The notes below the pieces were generated by a model. The model saw only the letters and a program-made list of their open reading frames with translations, made no database searches and had not been told where the DNA came from. Positions 9,110 through 18,432 of a stretch of 64,000 bases of DNA are shown here, one piece after another (within the stretch, counting starts at the first letter, position 1; each line of letters starts with the position of its first letter). Made by a program: the position numbers and the translations under genes. Source of the DNA: Snodgrassella gandavensis (GTDB lineage Bacteria > Pseudomonadota > Gammaproteobacteria > Burkholderiales > Neisseriaceae); NCBI RefSeq assembly GCF_914768025.1, contig NZ_CAJZCE010000002.1, forward strand, positions 1 to 64,000. The letters run 5' to 3'.

Positions 9110-10045
9110 TACCTATTTTTTTATGATAATGGGCATGTGGTTGTGATGGTTTGGTTAATATATGACATTCTATAATCTGCATATACGCTTAGTGAAATGG
9201 CTTAGGCAGTTAAACAAGCATTGGAAAACAGGCTGGCTGAAAGATGATAATTTTGCCTCAGCTAGCAATAGGGAATGCTAAGGCAATATGATTGTTAGCA
9301 GCCCGGATAAATCCGGATAGTTCAGTTATGGTGATAAATTAATAATTTTATTTAATTGTTTGTGGATTGATGCTGCGATTCGATTTGATTGAATATATGC
9401 CAATTTTATGGATGAAAGTATTTGGATAGTAGATTCTGGTACTGGTTAACAATAAATAATATTGGCCTGATATATATTATTGATATAAGTATGTAAATCT
9501 GTAAATTTAATATTGTTTCTGATATTGGGTATGATGTTGGGGCGATTATTGCACTCAGGCCATGATTTCTTTTTAATCCTGTATCGGCGGTGTTTGCGCA
9601 AGCAATCTGCAAGTAAACAACAGTGTTGGCAAAGGTAGTGGCAATAAGATAATAGTGGTTTAAATCAATATTATTGCAGGATTATTCTGATACTATGCTG
9701 TTTTTGTATAGGCAGGAAATTCTGGCTGGTATGAAGTAACAGACGGGGAATGTTGGATGTCAGGCAAGTGTTACTTGCTATGTATAAGCATAGGGCTGGT
9801 ATTTGGTGTTAAGTATATGACTTTGGATGTTTTCTAAATGATTGTTACGCTGATGATTGGCGCTATGTGATATTTAGCCGGGTATGGTTAGCGTCGATTA
9901 GGTATTTGTTTAACTCATAACGGATTTGATGCTGAAAAATGCCGCAGGCTGGTTTGAGGTACTTTGCAGTTGATAGCGGTGCTATCAGCAGTGAGTGCAG
10001 GCAAATGCAGTTGTATTGGCTATTGTTGAAAGATAATGATTGATT
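9110..10045. other. Long non-coding spacer between ftsH and folP
   Basis: About 930 bases without a convincing gene. A 39-codon frame at 9162-9281 (plus) is open but has no ribosome site or family resemblance. Small palindromes occur near 9305-9318 (CCGGAT/ATCCGG) and 9976-9990 (GATAGC/GCTATC). The region may be an eroded gene or a long leader of folP; nothing in it can be named. Confidence 0.4.
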
Positions 10046-10906
10046 ATGGATAGTTCGATGCAAGTCTACTGGCAGTGTGGCCGGTTTCAGATTGATCTGG
10101 TTCAACCTAAAATTATGGGGATTGTTAATTTAACGCCGGACTCGTTTTCTGATGGTGGCCGTTACAATGCTTCGTTGACGGTGGCGTTAAATCATGCTGA
10201 GCAGTTGCTGAAAGATGGGGCTGATATTCTGGATATTGGCGGGGAAAGTTCACGTCCGGGCTCGGCTTTTGTGTCGCCGCAGGAGGAGTGGGCACGTATT
10301 GAACCGGTATTGCGTGAATTGATCACTTGGAATGTGCCGTTAACGGTGGATACGCGGCGTGCATGGGTGATGCGTCAGTTATTCGAACAGCAGCTTGTGG
10401 ACGGGATTAATGATATTCAGGCACTGGAAGATGCTGATGCTGTGACTTTGCTGGCGCAGCAGCAGGATGTGGGAATATGTCTTATGCATATGCAGGGGCA
10501 GCCGGAGAGTATGCAGCATAATCCTGTTTATGAGGATGTGGTGCTAGAGGTTGGTCGGTATTTGCAGCAGCGGGTGCAGGTATGTGAACAGGCTGGTATC
10601 ACCCGCAGGCGCCTGACGGTAGACCCGGGCTTTGGTTTTGGCAAAACCCTTGAGCATAATATTGCGTTGATGCAGGATTTTGCAGTATGGCAGACACTGG
10701 CGGGGTGTCCGGCGCTGATTGGTGTGTCGCGTAAAACGATGATTGGTTTGCTGACTGCTGAAACAGACCCGCAGCAGCGGGTTGCTGGCAGTGTTGTGGC
10801 GGCAGTGGCAGCAGTGGCACGCGGGGCTGCGATTGTACGGGTGCATGACGTACGTGAAACCCGGCAAGGTTTGCAGGTATGGGCTGCTTTGGGTGCTCGT
10901 GTGTAA
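10046..10906 (+). CDS. folP: Dihydropteroate synthase
   Basis: FolP condenses 6-hydroxymethyl-7,8-dihydropterin pyrophosphate with p-aminobenzoate to form dihydropteroate in folate synthesis. The 286-residue TIM-barrel protein has the pterin site signatures [16 protein letters not shown] and [12 protein letters not shown], the TVDT strand, DPGFGFGKT and, near the end, GVSRKTMIG in place of the more usual G-x-SRK-x-F/M-I-G. The start is taken at ATG 10046; a TTG at 10040 in the same frame is less likely. folP followed by glmM behind ftsH is the same order as in many proteobacteria. Confidence 0.96.
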   Translation: MDSSMQVYWQCGRFQIDLVQPKIMGIVNLTPDSFSDGGRYNASLTVALNHAEQLLKDGADILDIGGESSRPGSAFVSPQEEWARIEPVLRELITWNVPLTVDTRRAWVMRQLFEQQLVDGINDIQALEDADAVTLLAQQQDVGICLMHMQGQPESMQHNPVYEDVVLEVGRYLQQRVQVCEQAGITRRRLTVDPGFGFGKTLEHNIALMQDFAVWQTLAGCPALIGVSRKTMIGLLTAETDPQQRVAGSVVAAVAAVARGAAIVRVHDVRETRQGLQVWAALGARV

Positions 10907-11170
10907 TGAAAGAATATTTGCTTTCTCTGTATAAGCTGTTTTTATGATTTTGTTATTCTGGAAGTATTCGGATTATAAATAAAGGTGGCTATAAGATATG
11001 TATTGGCGATAGGCAGATGATTCAGTGTTCGGGTTCATGCTTTGGCTGGAAAAGTATGCTGTATTTGGGGATGTTGGTTGAATAAGTTTTCAAATAGTAT
11101 TTTATTTACTGACTGAACGGCTATGCCTGTTCTACAATACCAATCTTGTTTTAATTGGTTGGAGCAGGTG

Positions 11171-12514
11171 ATGGCAAAGAAATATTTCGGTACTGACGGG
11201 ATACGTGGTGAGGTAGGCAAGTTTCCGATTACGCCTGAGTTTGTACTGAAATTGGCTTATGCCGCTGGTCATGTTTTAGTGCAGCATGGAACTGATCATC
11301 AACCTACAGTGCTGATTGGTAAGGATACGCGTATTTCTGGCTATATGCTGGAAGCGGCGATGGAGGCCGGTTTTACTGCGGCAGGTGTGAATGTGCTGCT
11401 TACTGGGCCTCTGCCTACGCCGGGGGTGGCGTATTTAACCCGTGCGCTGCGTCTGGATTGCGGGGTGATGATTTCTGCTTCACATAATGCTTATCACGAT
11501 AATGGGATTAAATTTTTTGCTGAGGGTGGGGTGAAGCTAAGTGACCATCTGGAGCTGGAAATTGAAGCAGAACTGGAAAAACCAGTGCAAACGGTGCCTT
11601 CCAGCCAGCTTGGCCGCGCTAGGCGTATTAATGGTGCGGTTGACCGTTATATTGAATTTTGCAAGTCTACTTTTCCCAGCCATCTGAATTTGCGTGGTTT
11701 GAAGCTGGTGGTAGATACTGCCAATGGTGCAGCCTATGCTGTGGCTCCCAAGGTTTTCCATGAGCTGGGTGCGGATGTGGTATGCATTGGTGATAAGCCT
11801 GATGGCTATAATATCAATCAGAAAATCGGTGCCACCTATACTAAATCATTGCAGGCAGCAGTATTACAGAATGAGGCTGACTACGGTATTGCGCTGGATG
11901 GTGACGGCGACCGACTAATGATGGTGGACAAGGTTGGCAAGGTCTATGATGGTGATGCGCTAATTTATGTTATTGCCAAGGCACGTGCTGCAGCTGGTTG
12001 TCTGCATGGTGGTGTGGTTGGCACGGCTATGACCAATCTGGCGATGGAACAGGCATTTAAACGGCTGGACATTGATTTTGTCCGCGCTAAAGTAGGTGAC
12101 CGTTATGTGCTGGAACAGTTGCATCAGCACCGATGGTCGCTGGGAGGTGAGGCCTCTGGCCATATTGTTTGTCTGGATAAACATAATACTGGTGATGGGA
12201 TTATCGCAGCTTTACAGGTCTTTGCAGCCTTGCAGGATTTACAGCAGGATTTGGCCAGTATACTTACTGACTGGCAGCCTTTTCCGCAAACCATGATTAA
12301 TGTCCATATTGAACCGGATCAGGACTGGCAGAGTATTGCTACACCGGTGGCAGATGAGGTGACTGCACAACTTGGCGAAAATGGACGTGTGGTACTTCGT
12401 CCATCAGGAACAGAACCGGTGGTGCGGGTGATGGTGGAAGCACGCCAAACTGAAGTTGCGCGGCAGGCAGCCGAAAAAATTGCTGATGCAATTGTGGCGG
12501 GTTTGGCGGATTAA
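11171..12514 (+). CDS. glmM: Phosphoglucosamine mutase
   Basis: GlmM converts glucosamine-6-phosphate to glucosamine-1-phosphate for UDP-GlcNAc, needed for peptidoglycan and lipopolysaccharide. The 447-residue product has [10 protein letters not shown] at the start, the phosphoserine loop [12 protein letters not shown] with the catalytic Ser at about residue 104, the Mg site DGDGDR, the sugar loop GGEASGH and the phosphate-binding [12 protein letters not shown] at the end. The start at ATG 11171 follows GGAGCAGG at 11161; a longer frame from 11123 is rejected because MAKKYFG is the family N terminus. Confidence 0.97.
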   Translation: MAKKYFGTDGIRGEVGKFPITPEFVLKLAYAAGHVLVQHGTDHQPTVLIGKDTRISGYMLEAAMEAGFTAAGVNVLLTGPLPTPGVAYLTRALRLDCGVMISASHNAYHDNGIKFFAEGGVKLSDHLELEIEAELEKPVQTVPSSQLGRARRINGAVDRYIEFCKSTFPSHLNLRGLKLVVDTANGAAYAVAPKVFHELGADVVCIGDKPDGYNINQKIGATYTKSLQAAVLQNEADYGIALDGDGDRLMMVDKVGKVYDGDALIYVIAKARAAAGCLHGGVVGTAMTNLAMEQAFKRLDIDFVRAKVGDRYVLEQLHQHRWSLGGEASGHIVCLDKHNTGDGIIAALQVFAALQDLQQDLASILTDWQPFPQTMINVHIEPDQDWQSIATPVADEVTAQLGENGRVVLRPSGTEPVVRVMVEARQTEVARQAAEKIADAIVAGLAD

Positions 12515-12551
12515 ATCTGTCCGGCCAAAATGAGAGAAGAACGGGCATTTT

Positions 12552-13226
12552 ATGTTTGCATTGCTGGAAGCTTTTTTTACTGAATATGGCTATGCAGCGG
12601 TATTTCTGGTATTGGTGGCCTGTGGCTTTGGCGTGCCGATACCGGAAGATGTAACGCTGGTTACTGGTGGTGTGATTGCCGGTCTGGGGCACGCGAATGT
12701 GCATACGATGTTTTTGGTAGGCATGGCTGGTGTGCTGGTAGGTGATGGCCTGATGTTTACTGCCGGACGGGTATTCGGTCATCGTATTCTGAAATTCCGT
12801 TTTGTACAGCGGGTAATGACGCCGAAGCGTTATGCTCAGGTGCAGGATAAGTTTGATAAGTATGGCAGCCGGGTGCTGTTTATCGCTCGTTTTCTGCCGG
12901 GATTGCGTACGCCGATTTATATTACGGCGGGTATCAGTGGTAAGGTTTCCATTCTGAAATTTTTGCTGATGGATGGTCTGGCCGCGATGATTTCGGTACC
13001 TGTGTGGGTGTATCTGGGTGAATATGGTGCGGAAAATATCGACTGGCTGATGCATAAGGTGCATCAATTTCAGGCAGTTGTGTATATTGTCATTGGTATT
13101 GGTGTGCTGGCTTTGCTGTATTACTGGTGGAAGAAACGCCAGCGTGTGCAGTTTTTTAAACGCAAGATTGCTGAAATTCGTCAACGTCGGCGTAATCGCA
13201 TGCAGCAAAAGCAAAATTTGAAATAA
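12552..13226 (+). CDS. DedA-family (SNARE-associated/VTT) membrane protein
   Basis: The 224-residue inner-membrane protein has the DedA signatures FGVPIPEDVTLVTGG, a G-D-x-x-x-Y/F-x-x-G-R-like segment (VGDGLMFTAGR) and the F-x-x-R-F/L-P-G-L-R-T-P motif (FIARFLPGLRTPIY), with four to five hydrophobic spans and a very basic C-terminal tail. DedA proteins are linked to undecaprenyl-phosphate and lipid recycling and to membrane-potential upkeep; which role applies here cannot be read. It follows glmM by 37 bases and may be cotranscribed. Confidence 0.92.
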   Translation: MFALLEAFFTEYGYAAVFLVLVACGFGVPIPEDVTLVTGGVIAGLGHANVHTMFLVGMAGVLVGDGLMFTAGRVFGHRILKFRFVQRVMTPKRYAQVQDKFDKYGSRVLFIARFLPGLRTPIYITAGISGKVSILKFLLMDGLAAMISVPVWVYLGEYGAENIDWLMHKVHQFQAVVYIVIGIGVLALLYYWWKKRQRVQFFKRKIAEIRQRRRNRMQQKQNLK

Positions 13227-13248
13227 ACTGCTGAATTTTCGTGTTGAT

Positions 13249-13279
13249 AAAAAAGACAGTTGTGATAACTGTCTTTTTT
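13249..13279. terminator. Bidirectional terminator between dedA gene and plsY
   Basis: Thirteen-base stem AAAAAAGACAGTT / AACTGTCTTTTTT (13249-13261, 13267-13279) around GTGAT. The A and T tracts make it usable from both sides, fitting the convergent genes. Confidence 0.85.
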
Positions 13280-13300
13280 GTTGGCTGTTTGCTGTGTGTT

Positions 13301-13903
13301 TTATTTGCTTTGGCCGATTTTGCTTTCACGCCCGCTGAATAGGTTTTTAATATTACTTTTGTGCCGGTACAGTACGAGTAAATCAATCACAATAACGGCA
13401 AAGACCCAGCTTGTTTGCGGTATAAACCACCAGGCGATAAATGGGCTGATCAGGGTGGCAATCAATGCGGCCAGTGAAGATACTTTGAAGCCGAAAGCGA
13501 TGACAAGCCAGACAGCAGCGCAAATCAGTGCAGTTGGCCATGATAAGGCCAGTAGCACGCCCAGTGCCGTAGCCACGCCTTTGCCTCCTTTAAATTTGAA
13601 AAATACCGGCCACATGTGGCCGATAAGAACCGCTATTGCCACGATGGCAATGGTGCTGTTGTCTAATTGCCATGTGGATTGATAGCGCTCTGCCAGCCAG
13701 ACGGCCAGCCAGCCTTTGAATGCGTCGCCAAGCAAGGTAAGGGCGGCAGCACTTTTTCTGCCGCTACGCAGGACATTGGTGGCACCGGGGTTGCCTGAAC
13801 CGTAGCTGTGCGGGTCGGGCATGCCCATGCAGCGTGAAACAATAACGGCAAAAGACAAGGAACCCAACAAATAGGCACCGATAATTGCAAAGTAGTTAGC
13901 CAT
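13301..13903 (-). CDS. plsY: Glycerol-3-phosphate acyltransferase PlsY
   Basis: PlsY transfers an acyl group from acyl-phosphate to glycerol-3-phosphate, the first step of phospholipid synthesis with PlsX. The 200-residue multi-span protein has the three family motifs: LLGSLSFAVIVSR (motif 1), GSGNPGATNVLR (motif 2, phosphate binding) and FKGGKGVATALG (motif 3). The start ATG 13903 gives the full family length. It is divergent from folB. Confidence 0.95.
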   Translation of the reverse strand: MANYFAIIGAYLLGSLSFAVIVSRCMGMPDPHSYGSGNPGATNVLRSGRKSAAALTLLGDAFKGWLAVWLAERYQSTWQLDNSTIAIVAIAVLIGHMWPVFFKFKGGKGVATALGVLLALSWPTALICAAVWLVIAFGFKVSSLAALIATLISPFIAWWFIPQTSWVFAVIVIDLLVLYRHKSNIKNLFSGRESKIGQSK

Positions 13904-13961
13904 AAAGCGGTTTCTTTAGTCTACAATCTAAGGGTTTGCATTTTAGCCCAGTGAGTTGGAC

Positions 13962-14315
13962 ATGGATACTATCTTTTTACATGGCATGAGTGTGCAGACG
14001 CTGATCGGTGTGTATCAGTGGGAACGGCAGCAGCAACAGACTTTGCTGCTGGATTTGGATATTGGTACCGATTTTCAGCAGGCTGCGCAAAGCGATAATA
14101 TTGACGATACGATTCATTATGCTAGAGTCGCTGAGAATTTGCGTGAGGCATTGGCTGAACAGGAATTTCTGTTGCTAGAAGCGCTGGCTGAATATGTGGC
14201 GCAATTTATTCTGACTCGTTACGGAGCATTGTGGGTGCGGGTGAAGGTTGTGAAGCCGGGTATTCTGGCCGGAGTCAAAGAGGTGGGTGTGCTGATTGAA
14301 CGCCAGTGTACCTGA
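13962..14315 (+). CDS. folB: Dihydroneopterin aldolase
   Basis: FolB cleaves 7,8-dihydroneopterin to 6-hydroxymethyl-7,8-dihydropterin in folate synthesis. The 117-residue protein has the N-terminal LHGMSVQTLIGVYQWER (family: G-L-x-x-x-T-I-x-G-V-x-x-W-E), the pterin-binding LLEALAEYVAQ with the conserved Glu, and the C-terminal VKVVKPGIL strand (family K-P). The start is ATG 13962; TTG 13956 is in frame but unnecessary. The downstream epimerase gene follows after 38 bases. Confidence 0.93.
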   Translation: MDTIFLHGMSVQTLIGVYQWERQQQQTLLLDLDIGTDFQQAAQSDNIDDTIHYARVAENLREALAEQEFLLLEALAEYVAQFILTRYGALWVRVKVVKPGILAGVKEVGVLIERQCT

Positions 14316-14353
14316 AGTGATCATTGCCTGCCTTGCTTGGAAAAGGACGTGAT

Positions 14354-14974
14354 ATGCATACACCGGTATGGACTGTGACGCAGATGAAGGCATGGGAAGA
14401 TGAGCAGAATAAGGCTGGTTTTAGCTATGCCCGAATGATGGAGCATGCGGGTAGCCGCGCCGCAGAGGATTTAATGAGGCGTTTTCCGTCTCCTCAGCAT
14501 ACGCTGGTGCTTTGTGGTAAGGGTAATAATGCTGGTGATAGTTTGGTGCTGGCACGGAGATTGATACAGCAGCACTGGCCGGTAACTATTATGTGGTTAC
14601 AGGGACAGCAGTTATCTGTTTTGGCCGCAGTCAATCAAGCAAGTTTACCCGTTACGATAGAGTATGCGGATATCGCGCAGTTGGACACTTTACTGCCATC
14701 GGTGCAGGTAGTGGTGGATGCGGTGTATGGCACTGGTTTTCATGGGGAACTGCCACAGATTGTCAGGCAATGCTTTGCTGCGGTGGCTCAGGCTGATGTA
14801 TTTCGGGTAGCATTGGATATGCCCAGTGGGGTGGCCGGTGATGGAGATACGGTGGCCAGTGGCAGTTTTCAGGCACATCTTACCTATGCTTTTCAGGCGT
14901 TGAAACCCGCACATTGTCTGGCACAGGTTCGACAGTTATGTGGAGAGGTGCTGTGTATTAATTTACAGAACTGA
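14354..14974 (+). CDS. nnrE: NAD(P)H-hydrate epimerase (YjeF N-terminal domain only)
   Basis: The enzyme epimerises damaged, hydrated NAD(P)H so that its S form can be dehydrated. The 206-residue product matches the YjeF N-terminal domain: VTQMKAWEDEQ at the start, MMEHAGSRAAE, the nucleotide loop LCGKGNNAGDSLVLAR, VVVDAVYGTGF with the catalytic Asp, and LDMPSGVAGDGD. The C-terminal dehydratase domain found in many bacterial fusions is absent, so the dehydratase must be elsewhere. Start ATG 14354 with AAAAGGA at 14341. Its 3' end overlaps the convergent NUDIX gene by 12 bases. Confidence 0.9.
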   Translation: MHTPVWTVTQMKAWEDEQNKAGFSYARMMEHAGSRAAEDLMRRFPSPQHTLVLCGKGNNAGDSLVLARRLIQQHWPVTIMWLQGQQLSVLAAVNQASLPVTIEYADIAQLDTLLPSVQVVVDAVYGTGFHGELPQIVRQCFAAVAQADVFRVALDMPSGVAGDGDTVASGSFQAHLTYAFQALKPAHCLAQVRQLCGEVLCINLQN

Positions 14975-15595
14975 TGTCATTTGCCGATACCATGCTTCAT
15001 AACATTGTGCCACGTGCAGTAACATACAGGCGGTGGCACCCCAGATATGCCAGTGTTGGTAATGCAAATGGTAAACGGGAAGCCGGTGTTGCTGATAACG
15101 CATGATGCTTTGCTGGTATTGGCTACTATCCAGAACGATGGATAGGGGAATGGCAAATATTTCGCTGACTTCAGCATGGTTGAGCTGCCATTGCAGGTGT
15201 GCACTGCTCCAGGCTAGAACTGGGACGACTTTAAAGCCGCTGGGAAGATAGCATGGTGGCAGGGTACCGGCCAGATGCCACTGGCTGCGAATCAGGCCGG
15301 CTTCTTCTGCGCTTTCGCGAAATGCAGCTGTGATGCTGTTTTCATTATCTTCCAGTTTGCCGCCGGGAAAGGCGATTTGTCCGCTGTGCTGACGCAGTTG
15401 CTTGCTGCGTTGGCTTAGCCAGATTTGTGTGGCGCCATGATTCCAGTCGAAAGGCATGAGTACCGCAGCTCGCCGATAGATAACAGGCAGTTGTTGCAGC
15501 AATTGTTGGCGCTGATTGAGTATTGCCGAGGTAGTGGTGGTACTGGCATAATGCAAAAACTGGTTCAGGCTATCTGATGAAGTAAACATATTCAT
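14963..15595 (-). CDS. NUDIX hydrolase, CoA pyrophosphatase type
   Basis: The 210-residue protein carries the NUDIX box beginning FPGGKLEDNE and ending RESAEEAGL, preceded by the extra segment LSQRSKQLRQHSGQIAFPGG that marks the NudL/CoA pyrophosphatase subfamily (L-x-x-R-S-x-x-L-R-x-H-x-G-Q-I-x-F-P-G-G). Such enzymes split CoA into 4'-phosphopantetheine and 3',5'-ADP; activity here is inferred from that motif. Its 3' end overlaps nnrE by 12 bases in convergent orientation. Confidence 0.88.
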   Translation of the reverse strand: MNMFTSSDSLNQFLHYASTTTTSAILNQRQQLLQQLPVIYRRAAVLMPFDWNHGATQIWLSQRSKQLRQHSGQIAFPGGKLEDNENSITAAFRESAEEAGLIRSQWHLAGTLPPCYLPSGFKVVPVLAWSSAHLQWQLNHAEVSEIFAIPLSIVLDSSQYQQSIMRYQQHRLPVYHLHYQHWHIWGATACMLLHVAQCYEAWYRQMTSVL

Positions 15596-15739
15596 ATACT
15601 AAGAATATTGGCCGTTTGATGTATTTATATATATATTGATTAGGCGTAATTGACAGAATGATCTATAGGGATAGGGAATTGTGTCTGAAAAGATGTCGGA
15701 AGTAAATTGGGCTAATCAGCCGCGGTGTTATAAAAATTA

Positions 15740-15789
15740 AAACCAGTTCATAAACAGCGGGATTTGCCATAGGAACTGGTTTAGTTTTT
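15740..15789 (-). terminator. Terminator downstream of hemN, inside a 309-base spacer
   Basis: Inverted repeat AACCAGTTC / GAACTGGTT (15741-15749, 15773-15781) with a 23-base loop. On the minus strand the stem is followed by TTTTAATTTTTATAA, fitting termination of hemN transcripts before the NUDIX gene. The rest of the 15596-15904 spacer is AT-rich; another short palindrome, TGCACC/TGGTGCA, lies at 15854-15872. No gene is seen there. Confidence 0.6.
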
Positions 15790-15904
15790 AACCGTCAATG
15801 TGATTTGTTGTTAAATAAACGGCATAATAGCAGCTTATGCTATTTGTTTGTTTGCACCATTATTTGGTGCAGTTAAACAGGTGGTGGCTAGTGTTATTTA
15901 ATTG

Positions 15905-17290
15905 TTATAGTGTGCGCGAATACTGGGCTTCTGTGCGTTTCTGACGTAAATGATAGTCAAATACCATAGCGATATTGCGAATCAGCAGACGTCCTTTCGG
16001 GGTAACCTGTAGTTGCTGATCGGTAAGATTGAGCAGACCAAGCTGTGCCAGTTGCTGTAAATCAGCCTGTTCAGTTGCGAAATAGGTTTGAAAAGGCTGT
16101 TGCATGGCCGCACTATAGTCATGATAGTTGAGCTGGAAGCGACACATTAAATCCTGTATCACTTGTCGGCGCAATAAATCATCTGCGTTAAGCTGATAGC
16201 CACGCATAACTGGCAGGCGGTTTTCATCCAGTGCCTGATAATAGGCGGTTAGTTCTTTTTCATTCTGGCTGTAGATATTGGCTATTTTGCCAATACTGGA
16301 TACGCCAATGGCAATTAAATCGCAGTCGGCATGGGTTGAATAACCCTGAAAATTGCGTTGCAGACGTCCTTCTGACAGGGCAATAGCCAGTTCATCATCC
16401 GGTTTGGCAAAGTGATCCATGCCAATAAAGATATAGCCTTGCTGTAACAGGTATTGTACGGTATTTTGCAGGATATCCAGTTTGACGCTGCTGTCTGGTA
16501 CAGCTGCGGTATCAATCCGCCGCTGGGGTTTGAACAGGTGCGGCAGGTGGGCATAGTGATACATGGCAATGCGGTCTGGCTGTAATTGCAGTACATGCTC
16601 CAGAGTGCAGCGCATGGAAGCTTCTGTCTGATGTGGCAGACCATAGATTAAATCAACGCTGACTGACTGAAAGCCATTACGGCGAGCGGCTTCAATTACG
16701 GCACGGGTTTCAGCTTCACTCTGAATGCGGTTGACTGCCTGCTGTACGGCGGGGTTGAAATCCTGAATGCCGACACTCATGCGGTTAAAGCCAAGTTTGC
16801 CCAGATGGGCAACTGAACTGGCGGTAACTTTGCGTGGGTCGATTTCAATGGAGTATTCACCCTGACTGGTTAGGGTAAAGTAGCGGCTGATGCTGGCAAA
16901 GATGTGGCTTAGCTGGTCATCGTTAAGAAAGGTGGGTGTGCCGCCGCCGAAGTGCAGTTGTGCCAAGAGCGGCTTGCTTTGCCAGTTTTGCGCCAGAAGT
17001 GCCAGCTCTTTGTCCAGATACTGGATATAGAGGTCTGCACGGCTGGTATCTTTGGTAATGATTTTATTACAGCCGCAATAGTAGCAGATGGTATTGCAAA
17101 AGGGTACGTGCACGTACAAGGATACGGGCTGGCTACCGATGTGCTGCTGTAGGGCAGTCTGTAACTGTGCCGCCGTGAAAGTGGTATTAAAGCGGTCAGC
17201 AGTAGGGTAGGATGTGTAGCGCGGGCCCGAAGCGGGTAAGGAAGCAATAAGAGAGCGGTCAAACTCTATGTTGATGTGTGGTGTGTTCAT
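15905..17290 (-). CDS. hemN: Oxygen-independent coproporphyrinogen III dehydrogenase HemN
   Basis: This radical-SAM enzyme decarboxylates coproporphyrinogen III to protoporphyrinogen IX without oxygen, for haem synthesis under low oxygen. The 461-residue protein has the N-terminal PRYTSYPTADRF typical of true HemN, the iron-sulphur motif CNTICYYCGC with Cys at about 65, 69 and 72 plus 74, the SAM segment LHFGGGTPT and the HemN C-terminal domain (QDLMCRFQLNY). It is divergent from an FNR-type regulator, and a perfect FNR box lies in the shared spacer, which suggests oxygen control. Confidence 0.96.
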   Translation of the reverse strand: MNTPHINIEFDRSLIASLPASGPRYTSYPTADRFNTTFTAAQLQTALQQHIGSQPVSLYVHVPFCNTICYYCGCNKIITKDTSRADLYIQYLDKELALLAQNWQSKPLLAQLHFGGGTPTFLNDDQLSHIFASISRYFTLTSQGEYSIEIDPRKVTASSVAHLGKLGFNRMSVGIQDFNPAVQQAVNRIQSEAETRAVIEAARRNGFQSVSVDLIYGLPHQTEASMRCTLEHVLQLQPDRIAMYHYAHLPHLFKPQRRIDTAAVPDSSVKLDILQNTVQYLLQQGYIFIGMDHFAKPDDELAIALSEGRLQRNFQGYSTHADCDLIAIGVSSIGKIANIYSQNEKELTAYYQALDENRLPVMRGYQLNADDLLRRQVIQDLMCRFQLNYHDYSAAMQQPFQTYFATEQADLQQLAQLGLLNLTDQQLQVTPKGRLLIRNIAMVFDYHLRQKRTEAQYSRTL

Positions 17291-17487
17291 GAGGTAGTAA
17301 TAATTATTTTTGTTGAATGGCTTAGTGAATGAAATAGATAGGGTGATAACTATTTATGGTAGAATAAGTATATGTAGCAGTAAAGTAAAGCAGGAAATAT
17401 GTAATAAGCCTATTTTATATTAGAGCAGGGTCTGATATAAAATTCAATTCACTCCGTCAATAATGTGTAAGGTTATTTAGAGAATTT

Positions 17488-17501
17488 TTGATTTATATCA
17501 A
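17488..17501. promoter_or_regulatory. FNR box between hemN and the FNR gene
   Basis: The sequence TTGAT-TTAT-ATCAA matches the FNR consensus TTGAT-N4-ATCAA in all ten defined positions. It lies 56 bases before the FNR-type gene start and about 200 bases before the divergent hemN start. The position suits autoregulation of the regulator and possibly activation of hemN; the direction of effect is not visible. Confidence 0.85.
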
Positions 17502-17557
17502 TGTATTGGTTAGGTGATGATCGTTGGAAAAGTGTAACAGGTAATTATTAATATATT

Positions 17558-18301
17558 ATGATTAAATTGCATAAACAGGGTGAAATAGTACAGAAATTAT
17601 GTGAGAAATGTTCTCTGTATGTTCTTTGTATGCCGGTAATGCTGAATGAACGGGAATTAACTGATTTAGGTGCTATTATTCGCCAAAGTCGTCGCCTGAA
17701 AAAAGGTGAGTACCTGTTTCGTGCTGGAGAACCTTTTAGTGCAATATTTGCAGTGCGTACTGGTTTTTTTAAAACTATGGTGAATAGTCAGGACGGGCGT
17801 GATCAGGTAACTGGATTTTTTATGTCTGGTGAGCTGCTGGGGTTGGATGGCATCTGTAATAGTATTCATGGCTGTGATGCTGTGGCTCTGGAAGACAGTG
17901 AAGTTTGTGAGTTGCCGTTTAATAATCTGGAAGATGCCAGTAATCTGTTACCTTCATTACAAACACATTTTTATCGTCTGCTGAGTCAGGAAATCCTGCG
18001 CACACAGGAGCTGATGCTGATGCTGGGTAATATGCGTGCTGAAGAACGTCTGGCGGCATTTCTGGTTAATTTGTCTCATCGTCTGAGTTTCCGTGGTTTT
18101 GCAGCCAATGATTTTATTCTGCGCATGTCACGTGAGGAAATTGGCAGCTATCTGGGGCTGAAACTAGAAACAGTGAGCCGCACTCTGTCCAAATTCCAGC
18201 ATGAGGGCTGGATTAAGGTTGAACACAAGCACATACAGTTATTACGGCCGTGGATGTTGCAGGAAATGGTGATGCAGTGCCAGAAAGTGGCGGCGAATTA
18301 A
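17558..18301 (+). CDS. fnr: FNR-type oxygen-sensing transcription regulator
   Basis: FNR binds a 4Fe-4S cluster, dimerises without oxygen and switches anaerobic genes. The 247-residue protein keeps the four cluster ligands: Cys 15, 18, 24 near the N terminus and Cys 117 in EVCELPF. The cAMP-binding-like barrel spans about residues 30-140, followed by the dimer helix and a C-terminal helix-turn-helix whose recognition helix ETVSRTLSKFQ carries the Glu-x-x-Ser-Arg that reads TTGAT-N4-ATCAA. All key residues are present, so it should be oxygen responsive. A matching FNR box lies just upstream. Confidence 0.95.
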   Translation: MIKLHKQGEIVQKLCEKCSLYVLCMPVMLNERELTDLGAIIRQSRRLKKGEYLFRAGEPFSAIFAVRTGFFKTMVNSQDGRDQVTGFFMSGELLGLDGICNSIHGCDAVALEDSEVCELPFNNLEDASNLLPSLQTHFYRLLSQEILRTQELMLMLGNMRAEERLAAFLVNLSHRLSFRGFAANDFILRMSREEIGSYLGLKLETVSRTLSKFQHEGWIKVEHKHIQLLRPWMLQEMVMQCQKVAAN

Positions 18302-18323
18302 ATCTTGCCTGTATCTGAAACAG

Positions 18324-18359
18324 GGCTGTAGCATACGATTGTTGCTACAGCCTTTTTTG
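18324..18359 (+). terminator. Rho-independent terminator of fnr
   Basis: Ten-base stem GGCTGTAGCA / TGCTACAGCC (18324-18333, 18343-18352) followed by TTTTTT. A second inverted repeat, CAACCGCAT / ATGCGGTTG (about 18394-18402 and 18422-18430), lies just beyond and may end the minus-strand gene at 18433. Confidence 0.9.
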
Positions 18360-18432
18360 TTTTGGATAATTGCTGGCTATGTCTGACCTGAGTGCAACCG
18401 CATTATCATCAGTTTACTGATATGCGGTTGTA

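Noticed and set aside
9162-9281. 39-codon plus-strand frame in the ftsH-folP spacer
   Set aside because: Lies just behind the ftsH terminator, lacks a ribosome site and has no recognisable sequence; kept only as a note in the spacer entry.
15854-15872. Short palindrome TGCACC/TGGTGCA as a possible hemN terminator
   Set aside because: No T run follows on the minus strand; the hairpin at 15740-15789 is the better candidate.
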